This document shows positions 55,915-64,000 of a stretch of 64,000 bases of DNA, piece after piece. Source of the stretch: Rhyacophila brunnea (taxonomy: Eukaryota > Arthropoda > Insecta > Trichoptera > Rhyacophilidae); NCBI GenBank assembly GCA_022495005.1, contig JAGYXB010000437.1, positions 1,302,001 to 1,366,000 on the forward strand, given 5' to 3'. How positions within the stretch are numbered: the stretch's first letter is position 1; every line of letters begins with the position of its first letter. The position numbers were made by a program, and so were the translations under genes. Below the pieces are notes generated by a model that saw nothing but the letters and a program-made list of their open reading frames with translations, was not told where the DNA came from and did not search any database.

Positions 55915-58044
55915 TCTAATATATAAAAAATAATATTTGTTTGTGGGTTTGTTTGTTTGTTTGTTCGTTTTGAATGCACTGCCATACCGTTCATCCGATT
56001 GCGATAAAACTTTGTCAACTTATTGCTTGCACTTTCGCAAAGAGTATAGGCTATACTAATATATAAAAATGAATGTCTGTCTGTCTGTATGTCTGTCTGT
56101 CTGTGTGTCTGTCCCGTATGCTATCCGATTGCGATGAAATTTTGGTAAGTGGTTGTATGCACACCCATGAAGGTTTCTAAATTAGAAAAATCATTATTTT
56201 CTTCTTCTTCTTCATTCTATCTTCTTTTATTCGTATTGTTCCTATACCATTCATTCGATTGCGATGAAACTTTCATCAGTTGTTGTGGTAACACCCGTAA
56301 AGGTTTCTGAATTAGTACAACCATCTTCTTCTTTTTCTTCATTCTATCTTCTTTTATTCGTATGGTTCCTATATCATTCATCCGATTGCTATGAAACCTT
56401 CATAAGTTGTTGTGGTAACACCATCTTCTTCTTCTTCTTCATTATATCTTCTTTTATTCGTATGGTCCCTATATCATTCAATCGATTCCGATCGTCAGTG
56501 GTTGTGCCAACACCCGCGAAGGTTTCTGAATTTGTACAACCATCTTCTTCTTCTTCTTTATTATATATGTATTCTTTTATTCGTATGGTTCGTATATCAT
56601 CCATCCGATTGCGATGAAACCTTCATCAGTTTTTGTGGTAACACCCGTAAAGGTTTCTGAATTAGTACAACCATCTTCTTCTCCTTCTTCTTCATTATTT
56701 CTTCTTTTATTCGTATGGTTCCTATATCATTCATCCGATTGCGATGAAACTTTCGTCAGTGGTTGTGCCAACACCCGCAAAGGTTTATGAATTTGTACAA
56801 ACATTTTCTTCGTCTTCTTCATTATATCTTCTTTTATTCGTATAGTTCCTATACCATTCATCCGATTGCGATGAAACCTTCATCAGTTTTTGTGGTAACA
56901 CCCGTAAAGGTTTCTGAATTAGTACAACCATCTTCTTCTTCTTCTTCATTATATCTTCTTTTATTCGTATGGTCCCTATATCATTCATCCGATTCCGATC
57001 GTCAGTGGTTGTGCCAATACCCGCGAAGGTTTCTGAATTTGTACAACCATCTTCTTCTTCTTCTTTATTATATATGTATTCTTTTATTCGTATGGTTCGT
57101 ATATCATTCATCCGATTGCGATGAAACCTTCATCAGTTTTTGTGGTAACACCCGTAAAGGTTTCTGAATTAGTACAACCATCTTCTTCTTCTTCATTATT
57201 TCTTCTTTTATTCGTATGGTCCCTATATCATTCATCCGATTGCGATGAAACTTTCGTCAGTGGTTGTGCCAACACCCGCAAAGGTTTATGAATGTGTACA
57301 AACATTTTCTTCGTCTTCTTCATTATATCTTCTTTTATTCGTATGGTTCCTATACCATTCATCCGATTGCGATGAAACCTTCGTCAGTTGTTGTGATAAT
57401 ACCCGCAAAGGTTTCTGAATTAGTACGACCATCTTCTTCTTCTATTATATATTCTTCTATTTGTATGAGTTCCTATTCCATTCATCCGATTCCGATCGTC
57501 AGTGGTTGTGCCAACACCCGCGAAGGTTTTTGAATTAGTACAACCATCTTCTTCTTCTTATATTCATATGCGTTCCTATACCATTCATCCGATTGCAATG
57601 AAATTTTGATCAAGTATTGTGCTCACGCCCGCCAAGGTTTCTGAATTGAGGCAACCATTTCTTCTTCTTTTTCATCTATTCTACTTCTTCTATTCGTATG
57701 CGTTCTTATACCATTCATCTGATTGCGATGAAATTTTTGTAAGTTGTTGTGCGCACACCTGCAAAGGTTTCTAAATTAGTATTATATAAAATACAAAGTT
57801 CGTTTAATCCAATTTTAGTTTGTTAGTGCATATTAATAACATTAATAACGTTTGCGTATTTTGGATTCGATTTTAATTTAGTGTTCTTTTGTTTGACCTT
57901 TACTCCTATTAGAATTATTTTCATATTGATATATTACACAGATATTTTAATATTAAAAAAATAATTACCTCTTATTATTTTTTAAATATCTAAGATAAAT
58001 ATAACCACGAAGCGACCCTGTGCGAAGCCGGGTACTTCAGCTAG
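55915..58044 (+). mobile_element. Helitron-like element carrying a tandem array
   Basis: Starts TCTAATATATAAAAAATAAT after an A and ends GGGTACTTCAGCTAG before a T (CTAG at 58041-58044). The terminal stretch GCGAAGCCGGGTACTTCAG is a typical insect Helitron 3' end with a small GAAG...CTTC hairpin. Length is 2,130 bp. A second 5'-end-like sequence, CTAATATATAAAAATGAATG, lies at 56056, followed by a (GTCT)n run, so two nested or joined 5' ends are possible. No Rep or helicase is encoded. Confidence 0.85.
56150..57780. repeat. Tandem array, about 125-bp units in a roughly 505-bp higher-order repeat
   Basis: At least a dozen units, each with CCGATTGCGATGAAA, a GT-rich segment, ACACCCG(C/T)(A/G)AAGGTTTCTGAATT, a (CTT)n tract and TTTTATTCGTATGGTTC. 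Anchor AAGGTTT positions fall near 56303, 56521, 56652, 56781, 56907, 57026, 57156, 57281, 57408, 57527, 57632 and 57758. Units alternate in type (GTCAGTGGTTGTGCCAA versus CATCAGTTTTTGTGGTAA), and the same order returns after about 505 bp. Long open frames on both strands come only from the repeat period and are not genes. Confidence 0.9.
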
Positions 58045-59105
58045 TTAATAATAAAATGTATTTTCTATGTATTTTGCCGCCCCTTAGATTTTGCCGCTCG
58101 GGTGCTGGGCGCCTTCAACACCCCGTTTAGCGCATCCCTGATAATAGGATTGTTTTGCAGTTAAAGAAACAATACATGGTAGGTAGTTTCTGGGGTTAAA
58201 TTGGAAGTAAACCATACAGACTAGTTATTAATGATTAGTGTAAAAAAAATAGCTGAACATACCTTTAAGTTTACAGGGTGCAGACAAGAACTAAACCTTA
58301 TAAATAAAAATTCTTATTATAATATAATATTGTTTCGTTGTATTTTAAAACTGTTTGGTAAATTTTATGAATTTAAAAAATAGGTATATATTATATAAAA
58401 CGACATCGTTAAACGATAATATTATTAAATAAAAGAAAACGGCTTTCTTGTCATTTGTTTCAAAGTATTTTTCTTACAGTTTAGATCTTCTACCTTGTTG
58501 ACTTTAATCCCGTTATGAAATTTTAACCCGTTAATTTCTGTTTGGATTTGATGTTATGTGTTTAGAAGTTTCTGGAGTTATCTTTCTTGTGACTCGATTA
58601 TTTGTCAGTAAGCTGCTGAATTTGCCAAATACGTTATAGCTGAATTCATTTTCATCCTCTTTCTTCTTCATCCATAATGTTTCTATTTTTTGATGAATTG
58701 TATATGTTGCTTAAGGGTAGTAGACTACACTGCCCTAACTCTAATAATTACACCTATATACCTTTAAATCTCGATATAACACACTAATTTGTCGATACTA
58801 CAATCACTTGATATGCTATTACCAGACTAACAACTGTCAAATTATTATGAGAGTGTCATTTGTTTTTTTTTCACGAAACGAAAAAAATAAACAATTCCTC
58901 CGATTTTTCAAATTTAGAATTTGCGTTTTACGTTTAATTCCCATTCTCTGTCTTGCTATGTTATAAATTTTCGTAATATGTTTTCTCTAATGCGCTACAG
59001 ATAATTCAAGAAAAACATAATATTATAATAGGTCATTATTAGTATTATAACCAAAAGTTACAGGATGCCAATACTGACTCAACATTATAGATATTATTAT
59101 GAACG
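58045..59105. other. No gene seen
   Basis: AT-rich DNA without recognisable coding sequence or shared repeats. Confidence 0.4.
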
Positions 59106-59109
59106 AATT

Positions 59110-59345
59110 GCCCACGGTGGCCGCGCGGCTTAAGCGTTGGACTATAGCGCAGTGAGTCCCAGGTTTGAATCCAGGGTCTAGCAAGTACACACATTGTTTT
59201 TCAATTTGTGGGTATCAGGGTATGGACCTAATAGGTTGAGCAAGTGGGTGACATCCATTTATCGTAAAAAACAAAATCTGTCAATATAAACATCTACCCT
59301 GTGGAGGCCCATATGATCCTATTAGGATCGGACATGGTCAAAAAA
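59110..59345 (+). mobile_element. tRNA-derived SINE-A, copy 4
   Basis: GGTGGCCGCGCGGCTTAAGC (box A), CCAGGTTTGAATCCAGGGTC (box B), CACACATTGTTTTTCAATTT, AAACATCTACCCTGTGGAGG and ATTAGGATCGGACATGGTCA. Full-length by comparison with 46272-46507. Confidence 0.9.
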
Positions 59346-59402
59346 AGATGAACGAATAGCTTGTAAAAACTAAAATCTGTTTATTTAATCTCGATACTGT
59401 GA

Positions 59403-59927
59403 CAGTGGCAAAGGGTGGAGGTAGGCTGTTAAGATCCAACATAAATAGTCCACAATAAACTTTGTCCGTTAAACTACAATGTGTAAATAGTGTTTGTTAG
59501 TTTTTAAAATTCAATTAAACACTGCGAAAGCCAATCCATAATAGATAATAGTAAAAAAATACTCGTTTATCTATCAAATATCTAAAATTATGCAATTAAA
59601 CCATACATAACTTTGAATATTTTATAGATAGAATTATATTTTTTATCTATAATATTTTGGTTTAGGCAAGGTTTAATGAATTTAAAAAAATACGAAAACA
59701 GAAAAGTAGGAATGAAAAAGTGTGCGCTATTGTATCATATCGCCCAAAATATACCAAAACTATTATGGTTTGGTTTAGGCAGGGTTTAAATAATTTTTAA
59801 AAACTAACCAAAACCATCTTTAAATTGTAGTCTTGGTTCAATAAAAAAACAATACGTATGACCAACAAAGTTTAATGTGCACTATTTATGGCAGATCTTA
59901 ACAGCCTACCTCCACCCTTCGCTATTG
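59403..59927. mobile_element. hAT-like foldback family D, complete copy
   Basis: 525 bp from CAGTGGCAAAGGGTGGAGGT to CTCCACCCTTCGCTATTG. Arms of about 120 bp include TAGGCTGTTAAGATCC, TGTTTGTTAGTTTTTAAAAT and their complements. CAGTGGC-type ends are usual in hAT. The flanking octamers differ, so the duplication has decayed. Confidence 0.75.
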
Positions 59928-60049
59928 CTCTATGGAGACCCATTTATGATCTTTTTCGGATTTAAAATAGTGATGGACTACAAAACAAAGGTCACAGCAT
60001 ACCACTGCCAAGTAAAGGTTATTGAAATTAAGGACAACAACTTTGAAAC

Positions 60050-60175
60050 CATGGAGAATAAAAAAACATTTAAAGGTGTTCTAATGGATTTAAGTTTTAT
60101 ACTATTCCATTTGAGTCGTTTTTACGACCCGGGTTTCGCTTTTCAGCATCATCAGGCACTGTGTACACACTGACA
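60050..60175 (-). ncRNA. Repeat end with hammerhead-like motif, copy 3 (candidate)
   Basis: Minus strand: ACACAGTGCCTGATGATGCT, GAAAAGCGAAACCCGGGTCG, then TAAAAACGACTCAAATGGAA. CTGATGA and GAAA match the hammerhead core exactly. Stem II could be GCU-GAAA-AGC after one extra U, and the palindromic CCCGGG could form a short stem III. Stem I has at most three pairs. This is the best-kept copy of the motif. It lies in the same repeat as 62000-62110, inverted. Confidence 0.35.
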
Positions 60176-60191
60176 ACGAATACTATTAAAT

Positions 60192-60445
60192 CGATGGTGC
60201 AGATCACAAACCTTCTATGTCAAATTTTATGATTTTGACTTTATGGTATCAAAAAATCAACAAAAATTTAACGGATCTGTTGAACTTTACCTCCTATGTC
60301 AAATAGAAATATAGCCCAGTTTATTGATCTTTTAATTAAAACTCCTATGTCATATTCATCGTATTATGCTGCAAATAAATCAGTTTTAACCTTCCCCTGT
60401 AAAATCATATTTTTTGACTTAGAAGGTTTGTGATCTGCAGCATCG
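60192..60445. mobile_element. 254-bp foldback MITE
   Basis: TIRs CGATGGTGCAGATCACAAAC and GTTTGTGATCTGCAGCATCG, extending inward through CTTCTATGTCAAA. The interior repeats CTCCTATGTCAAA. No second copy was seen and no duplication is clear. Confidence 0.75.
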
Positions 60446-60746
60446 AAATCTAACATAACAATTTAATACAATGAAGTATGTAAAAACTTTATCAAAAAAT
60501 TGTGTTTTTGCTAATTGCTTTTCAAATGCAAATTAACACGTTAATTACAAAATTCCTCTTACATTACTACTATTACAAGGGATCCTCAACTTAAAAGGGC
60601 CTGTAAGCATTGTGTTAAGTCGAGGATCTCAATAAAAAAAATATAACAAAGATACTATGCTCGATAAGCGCATTGATGAGGTAGTGGGTTTTTCCAAACA
60701 CTTCAACTATTCATAATTCCTTTGGTTAGGTTAGGTTAGGTTAGGT

Positions 60747-61922
60747 CAGTGGTCGGCAAACTCATTAGTCAACAGAGCCAAATATCAACAGTACAACGAT
60801 TGAGATTTCTTTTGAGAGCCAAATTTCTTAAACTTACTATATAGGTAGGTACACTGTTAACTTGATATCATTCTTAATAATGATCTTGTTTATTGATAAC
60901 AATTAAATTGTAGGTAAGGTATCCATAAAATAAAATCATGACAATGACTGACAAACACTTAATGTGAACAATGGCCTTGCATCTCCTTGAAAGGTTTGGG
61001 TAAGTCAGGTTTGTATGTTTTTGTTTTTAATTTTAGGCACGATTCCAGGTTTTCATCAATATGACGACTTCTCAATATCTCTTGATAAGGTTCATGCTTG
61101 AAAAAGATTGTTCGCATGAATATCTAGAACCGGAAAGGAAAAGAACAGCAAACGCTAGTTTTTTCAACTGATCATATGAGTCAGGAATACTATTCCAGAT
61201 ATTTAAACATCATCATGTCTTCCTTCTCTAGGTCTTTCATAGCCGACTACTAAACTTGTGCTGTGAACCATATTCACATTTGTTTTTCTCCAATATGTCC
61301 ATATCAGCACAGAGACGTTCAAATTTAGAGCTCCATAATTTTTTATCCATAAGCTTTATCTAACATGGAGTTGATAATCTTAATCATCAATTCCATAACT
61401 TTGCAAATTTCTTCTGGAAATGTCTGTGCACAAAGCTCTTCTTGACGAATGACGCAATGGTAAGCAAGTATATATCGTGATTTTTTTCTTTCAAAATAGC
61501 AACAACCCCTTTTCTTACGCCGGTCATACTTTACGTCCCGTCTGTTGAAATTGACACAATTTTATCGAGTGGAATAATATATAATGTTTTTCCATATATT
61601 CAATTACAGCATTTGCAATATCCTCTCCACGTGCTTGACAATAATCCTACAAGTTCTTTTTTAGGACCTGTATATGAAATAAATCGTACAAAACGTGAAA
61701 CTTGTGCTGTATCATTTATGTCACAAGACTCGTCTCCTTACTGCTATTGATAAAGCTAAAACCAATTAAATATTTTCGACTTGCTGGTTGGTTATATTCG
61801 AAGACATTTTGACTGTTCTATCGTTCACTGTTTTAGCCCGTACGTGGTCATTTGTTGCAGAGCCACACCCAAGGGGCCAAAGAGCCACATGTGGCTCGCG
61901 AGCCGCGGTTTGCCGACCACTG
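60747..61922. mobile_element. hAT element inserted in a TTAGG tract
   Basis: A 1,176-bp element from CAGTGGTCGGCAAACTCATT to CGCGGTTTGCCGACCACTG. The perfect 8-bp duplication GGTTAGGT is at 60739-60746 and 61923-61930, itself made of telomere-like repeat. It encodes a decayed transposase on the minus strand. The terminal sequence resembles Charlie/ZBED-group hATs. Confidence 0.95.
60950..61480 (-). pseudogene. hAT transposase remnant
   Basis: Minus strand, from about 61470: LAYHCVIRQEELCAQTFPEE followed by ICKVMELMIKIINSM, which is the HC-x-I-H-Q-x-x-LC motif region of Charlie-like hAT transposases. Further on (about 61170-60960): YDQLKKLAFAVLFLSGSRYS, CEQSFSSMNLIKRY, then after a frameshift LRSRHIDENLESCLKLKTKT, the hAT C-terminal dimerisation region. 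The DNA-binding and most catalytic parts are missing and several stops occur. It is inactive. Confidence 0.85.
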
Positions 61923-62239
61923 GGTTAGGTGATAAAGTTATTACCTACTTTATGTATTGATTTGCTTTTTATAAGTTCGAGTTAATAGTATTTATTGTCA
62001 GTGTGTATTTGCCTTTTAGTGAATGTACACAGTGCCTGAAGATGCCGAAAGGTGAAACCCAAATCGTTAAAAACGACTCAAATGAAATAGTACAAAACTT
62101 AAATCCATTAGATTTTAAATTCAAAATCCATCTAGTACCTTCGGTCGACAGTAATAATATTATTCATATTAAAAGGTGTTTTAATGAAGGGTTGATTTTT
62201 TAAATTACAAAAAACACAATTTTAAAAAACTTACATATT

Positions 62240-62485
62240 ATAAAAAAAAATGAACCAAGTGGGCTTGAATTCATGTCTTTCACTTATCTAGTGAGTGCTT
62301 TGACCTATAAGCTATTGATCCGTCTATGTGTCATGCGAATTATTTCGTACTTCAAATTCCACAATCAGGAAGCAAGGAAAAGGTAAAAGACTAATATTCT
62401 AGTCCCATTCAGGCCAACTTTTTATCTAGATTTTTTTCTAATGTGTATGTTTCTGAGGTTTTTCAAATTTGTGTTTTTTTCTGTG
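62240..62485 (-). mobile_element. tRNA-like SINE remnant, rearranged
   Basis: Minus strand: CAATAGCTTATAGGTCAAAG (box-A-like) and AGACATGAATTCAAGCCCAC (box-B-like) at 62330-62255. On the plus strand, 62415-62480 shows the SINE-B tail TTTTTATCTAGATTTTTTTC and GTATGTTTCTGAGG. The two parts are in opposite orientation, so this may be an inverted pair. Confidence 0.45.
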
Positions 62486-62579
62486 AATATAACAATAATA
62501 ATGTACAATAATCATTAAAAGTGGAGGTATTCAAATATTTTTAGTGTAATAATTATAATATTATAATCTATACCGTTAT

Positions 62580-63118
62580 AAATATTTAGGTACATGGGTC
62601 AATGAGAAATGGGACCAGTCTCAGGAAATAAAAACTAGAATTGAGATCGCAAGGAGCGCCTTTCTCAAAATGAGACGCCTCCTTAGCAATCGAGATCTTA
62701 ACCTAGGTCTGAGACTGCGTATGGTACGTTGTTATGTTTTCTCAATTCTTTTCTATGGTATGGAAATATGGACGCTAAATCAAGAGATGTCACGTAGACT
62801 TGAAGCTTTCGAAATGTGGCTGTATAGACGCATCCTCAAAATTCCTTGGACTGACCGGGTGACAAATGTTGAAGTTCTCAATCGAATAGGGAAAGACCGA
62901 GAAGTTCTACGTAGTATCAAAACCAGGAAACTACAGTACCTCGGCCACATAATGAGAGGACAAAAATACGGCATTCTCCAACTTTTCATTCAAGGAAAGA
63001 TCAATGGGAAGCGTAGTAGAGGACGGCGCCGGATTTCGTGGCTTAAGTGATTTGGCCACGCTGGCCTTGATGGTGGCCGACCTCCGCTAGGGGATGGCAC
63101 AATAAGAAAAAAAATACT
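62580..63118 (+). pseudogene. LINE ORF2 C-terminus
   Basis: Begins near 62588 with YLGTWVNEKW and continues EIKTRIEIARSAFLKMRRLL, RLRMVRCYVFSILFYGMEIW, SRRLEAFEMWLYRRILKIPW, LNRIGKDREVLRSIKTRKLQ, YLGHIMRGQKYGILQLFIQG and RSRGRRRISWLK, then a TGA stop (63047-63049) and GHAGLDGGRPPLGDGT. This is the thumb and C-terminal region of an RTE/BovB-like ORF2, from the YLG motif to near the usual protein end. Open for 126 codons at 62670-63050. Endonuclease and polymerase core are missing. The A-rich stretch at 63107-63116 may be its 3' tail. Confidence 0.9.
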
Positions 63119-63720
63119 GTTATAAACTGGATAATACCTGCAAAGTACCTCCCTAAATACTACACCAATTAATCAATCACTAGGTGATAAAATAATTATA
63201 AAATATTTATTACTAAAGCCATTGCGATGGGGTAAGCTGTATCTCCTCGTATCTTAATTTTAAATCTCGTCAAATAGTTTACAAACTATAAAAAAAAACT
63301 TGAAGTTTTCGTAAGATAGTAATTAAGAATTTTAATGGTCTGATACGACGAAAGTTTGACAGCTGTGTTGTTCTTATGCGAAGGATAAGTCGAATTTTTC
63401 CTCAAAGTTTTTCGAAAAACAAAAGAGACTGCCTTACAATATTATCTAACAATTTAATGTTAAGAAAACTTTCCATCCTTTAGCTGAATTTAACAGCGAT
63501 AACATTCATTTTTATATTGTTTTAGGTTTCACGTAATATTTATTTTTTTTATTTTTCATGGAATTTGGGTCATGTAATGAAATCAAAATATAATTATATT
63601 CTTTATCACTTATAATATAACTATAATTCAGTTATAGTACCTACATTAATTCACATACATGGTTCGAGATTTTAGTCTTCTAAGTTTAATAGTTAACTGA
63701 AAATTTTTATTGTTTATTAA
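63119..63720. other. AT-rich DNA, nothing recognised
   Basis: No coding signal or shared repeat. Confidence 0.4.
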
Positions 63721-63721
63721 T

Positions 63722-64000
63722 TACTTTTTTATTCAACGAATAATTCACAAGATTGAAAAAAGTAACATTCTAATTATTGAACATACATAATTTTTGAAAA
63801 CACTTCTGAGAAAATATATTAAAACCAATAGAAAAAATCTTTTAGCAAAAAGTTAACGCAGGAATCGAACCTGCATCTCTCGGATTTCACGCACACGCAC
63901 ATCGACCACTACGCTAAAGGAACCATACTTAATTATGACAAATTTTAACTAATGGCTCTTACAATACTCTCCGATGCGTTTTCTAAATTGAGCTACAATT
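63722..64000 (-). mobile_element. tRNA-derived SINE-B at the window edge
   Basis: Minus strand: TTTAGCGTAGTGGTCGATGT (box A), GAGATGCAGGTTCGATTCCT (intact box B), then GCGTTAACTTTTTGCTAAAA, CTATTGGTTTTAATATATTT, CAGAAGTGTTTTCAAAAATT and the 3' tail TTGTGAATTATTCGTTGAAT. Similar to 7694-7930, including the upstream TAAGAGCCATTAGTTAAAAT segment, so the repeat starts farther 5' than the tRNA head. Confidence 0.85.

Larger units (their letters stand above)
60660..62185 (+). repeat. Repeat shared with 35500-35832, interrupted by a hAT element
   Basis: The parts 60660-60746 and 61923-62185 line up with 35500-35832 and are separated by the hAT insertion. They contain CACTTCAACTATTCATAATT, a GGTTA tract, GGTGATAAAGTTATTACCTA, GTATTTATTGTCAGTGTGTA, the hammerhead-like motif CCTGAAGATGCCGAAAGGTG (62036) and ACCTTCGGTCGACAGTAATA. 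Confidence 0.6.

Noticed and set aside
56264..57533. Several long open frames on both strands in 56.2-57.5 kb
   Set aside because: They follow the tandem-repeat period, are serine/leucine/tyrosine-rich low-complexity on one strand and Glu/Lys-rich on the other, and have no domain. They are by-products of the array.
56150..57780. CRISPR array
   Set aside because: The units are long, contiguous and without spacers, and the genome is eukaryotic.

Overview
This window looks like gene-poor, AT-rich repeat DNA from an arthropod, most likely an insect. The grounds are short arrays of the insect-type telomere unit TTAGG/CCTAA at several sites, an RTE-type LINE ending in (TGATGA)n, Jockey-like, RNase H-bearing and R1-like LINE tails, insect-type Helitron ends (TC...CTAG), and many tRNA-derived SINEs. 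The order of insect cannot be fixed from sequence alone; Hemiptera is only a guess. I found no convincing host protein-coding gene, no functional tRNA or rRNA gene, and no CRISPR. Nearly every open frame that can be identified is a broken transposable-element protein.

Region by region: 1-8 kb holds a diverged TTAGG-containing foldback, a LINE remnant, a hAT-type MITE, and a 1.06-kb hAT-like element that carries a 449-bp GC-rich Harbinger-like MITE. At 8.5-10 kb an RTE LINE is split by a 779-bp hAT MITE with perfect 8-bp duplications. At 10.6-14 kb there is a Jockey-like LINE tail and a 2.3-kb DNA transposon with long terminal inverted repeats and a decayed transposase carrying SDNCAGQNKN and GHKQNEGD motifs. 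At 14-19.8 kb there is a 1.5-kb composite palindrome, another hAT MITE, and a Penelope-like GIY-YIG endonuclease frame enclosed by inverted repeats. At 20-23.4 kb lie three LINE tails and SINEs. At 24-30 kb there is a GC-rich minisatellite, 5S rRNA-derived fragments, a TTAGG foldback and dispersed repeats.

At 31.2-33.1 kb sits an internally deleted Helitron with both termini. At 33.7-36.9 kb there are inverted SINE pairs and a foldback nested inside another foldback. At 38.8-48 kb there are more MITEs, two TTAGG-loop foldbacks and an R1-like LINE 3' end. At 49-54 kb there are hAT-like foldbacks and a LINE remnant. At 55.9-58 kb a second Helitron-like element carries a tandem array of about 125-bp units in a higher-order arrangement of about 505 bp. 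At 59-64 kb there are SINEs, MITEs, a hAT transposase pseudogene inserted into a TTAGG tract, and a LINE remnant.

The genes do not form a pathway. The informative content is the order of insertions, supported by target-site duplications at six elements (five perfect 8-bp, one perfect 3-bp) and imperfect ones at two more. The most unusual signals are foldback elements whose loops contain telomere-like TTAGG tracts, the TIR transposon with the SDNCAGQNKN protein, the higher-order tandem array in a Helitron, and a recurring hammerhead-like RNA motif.
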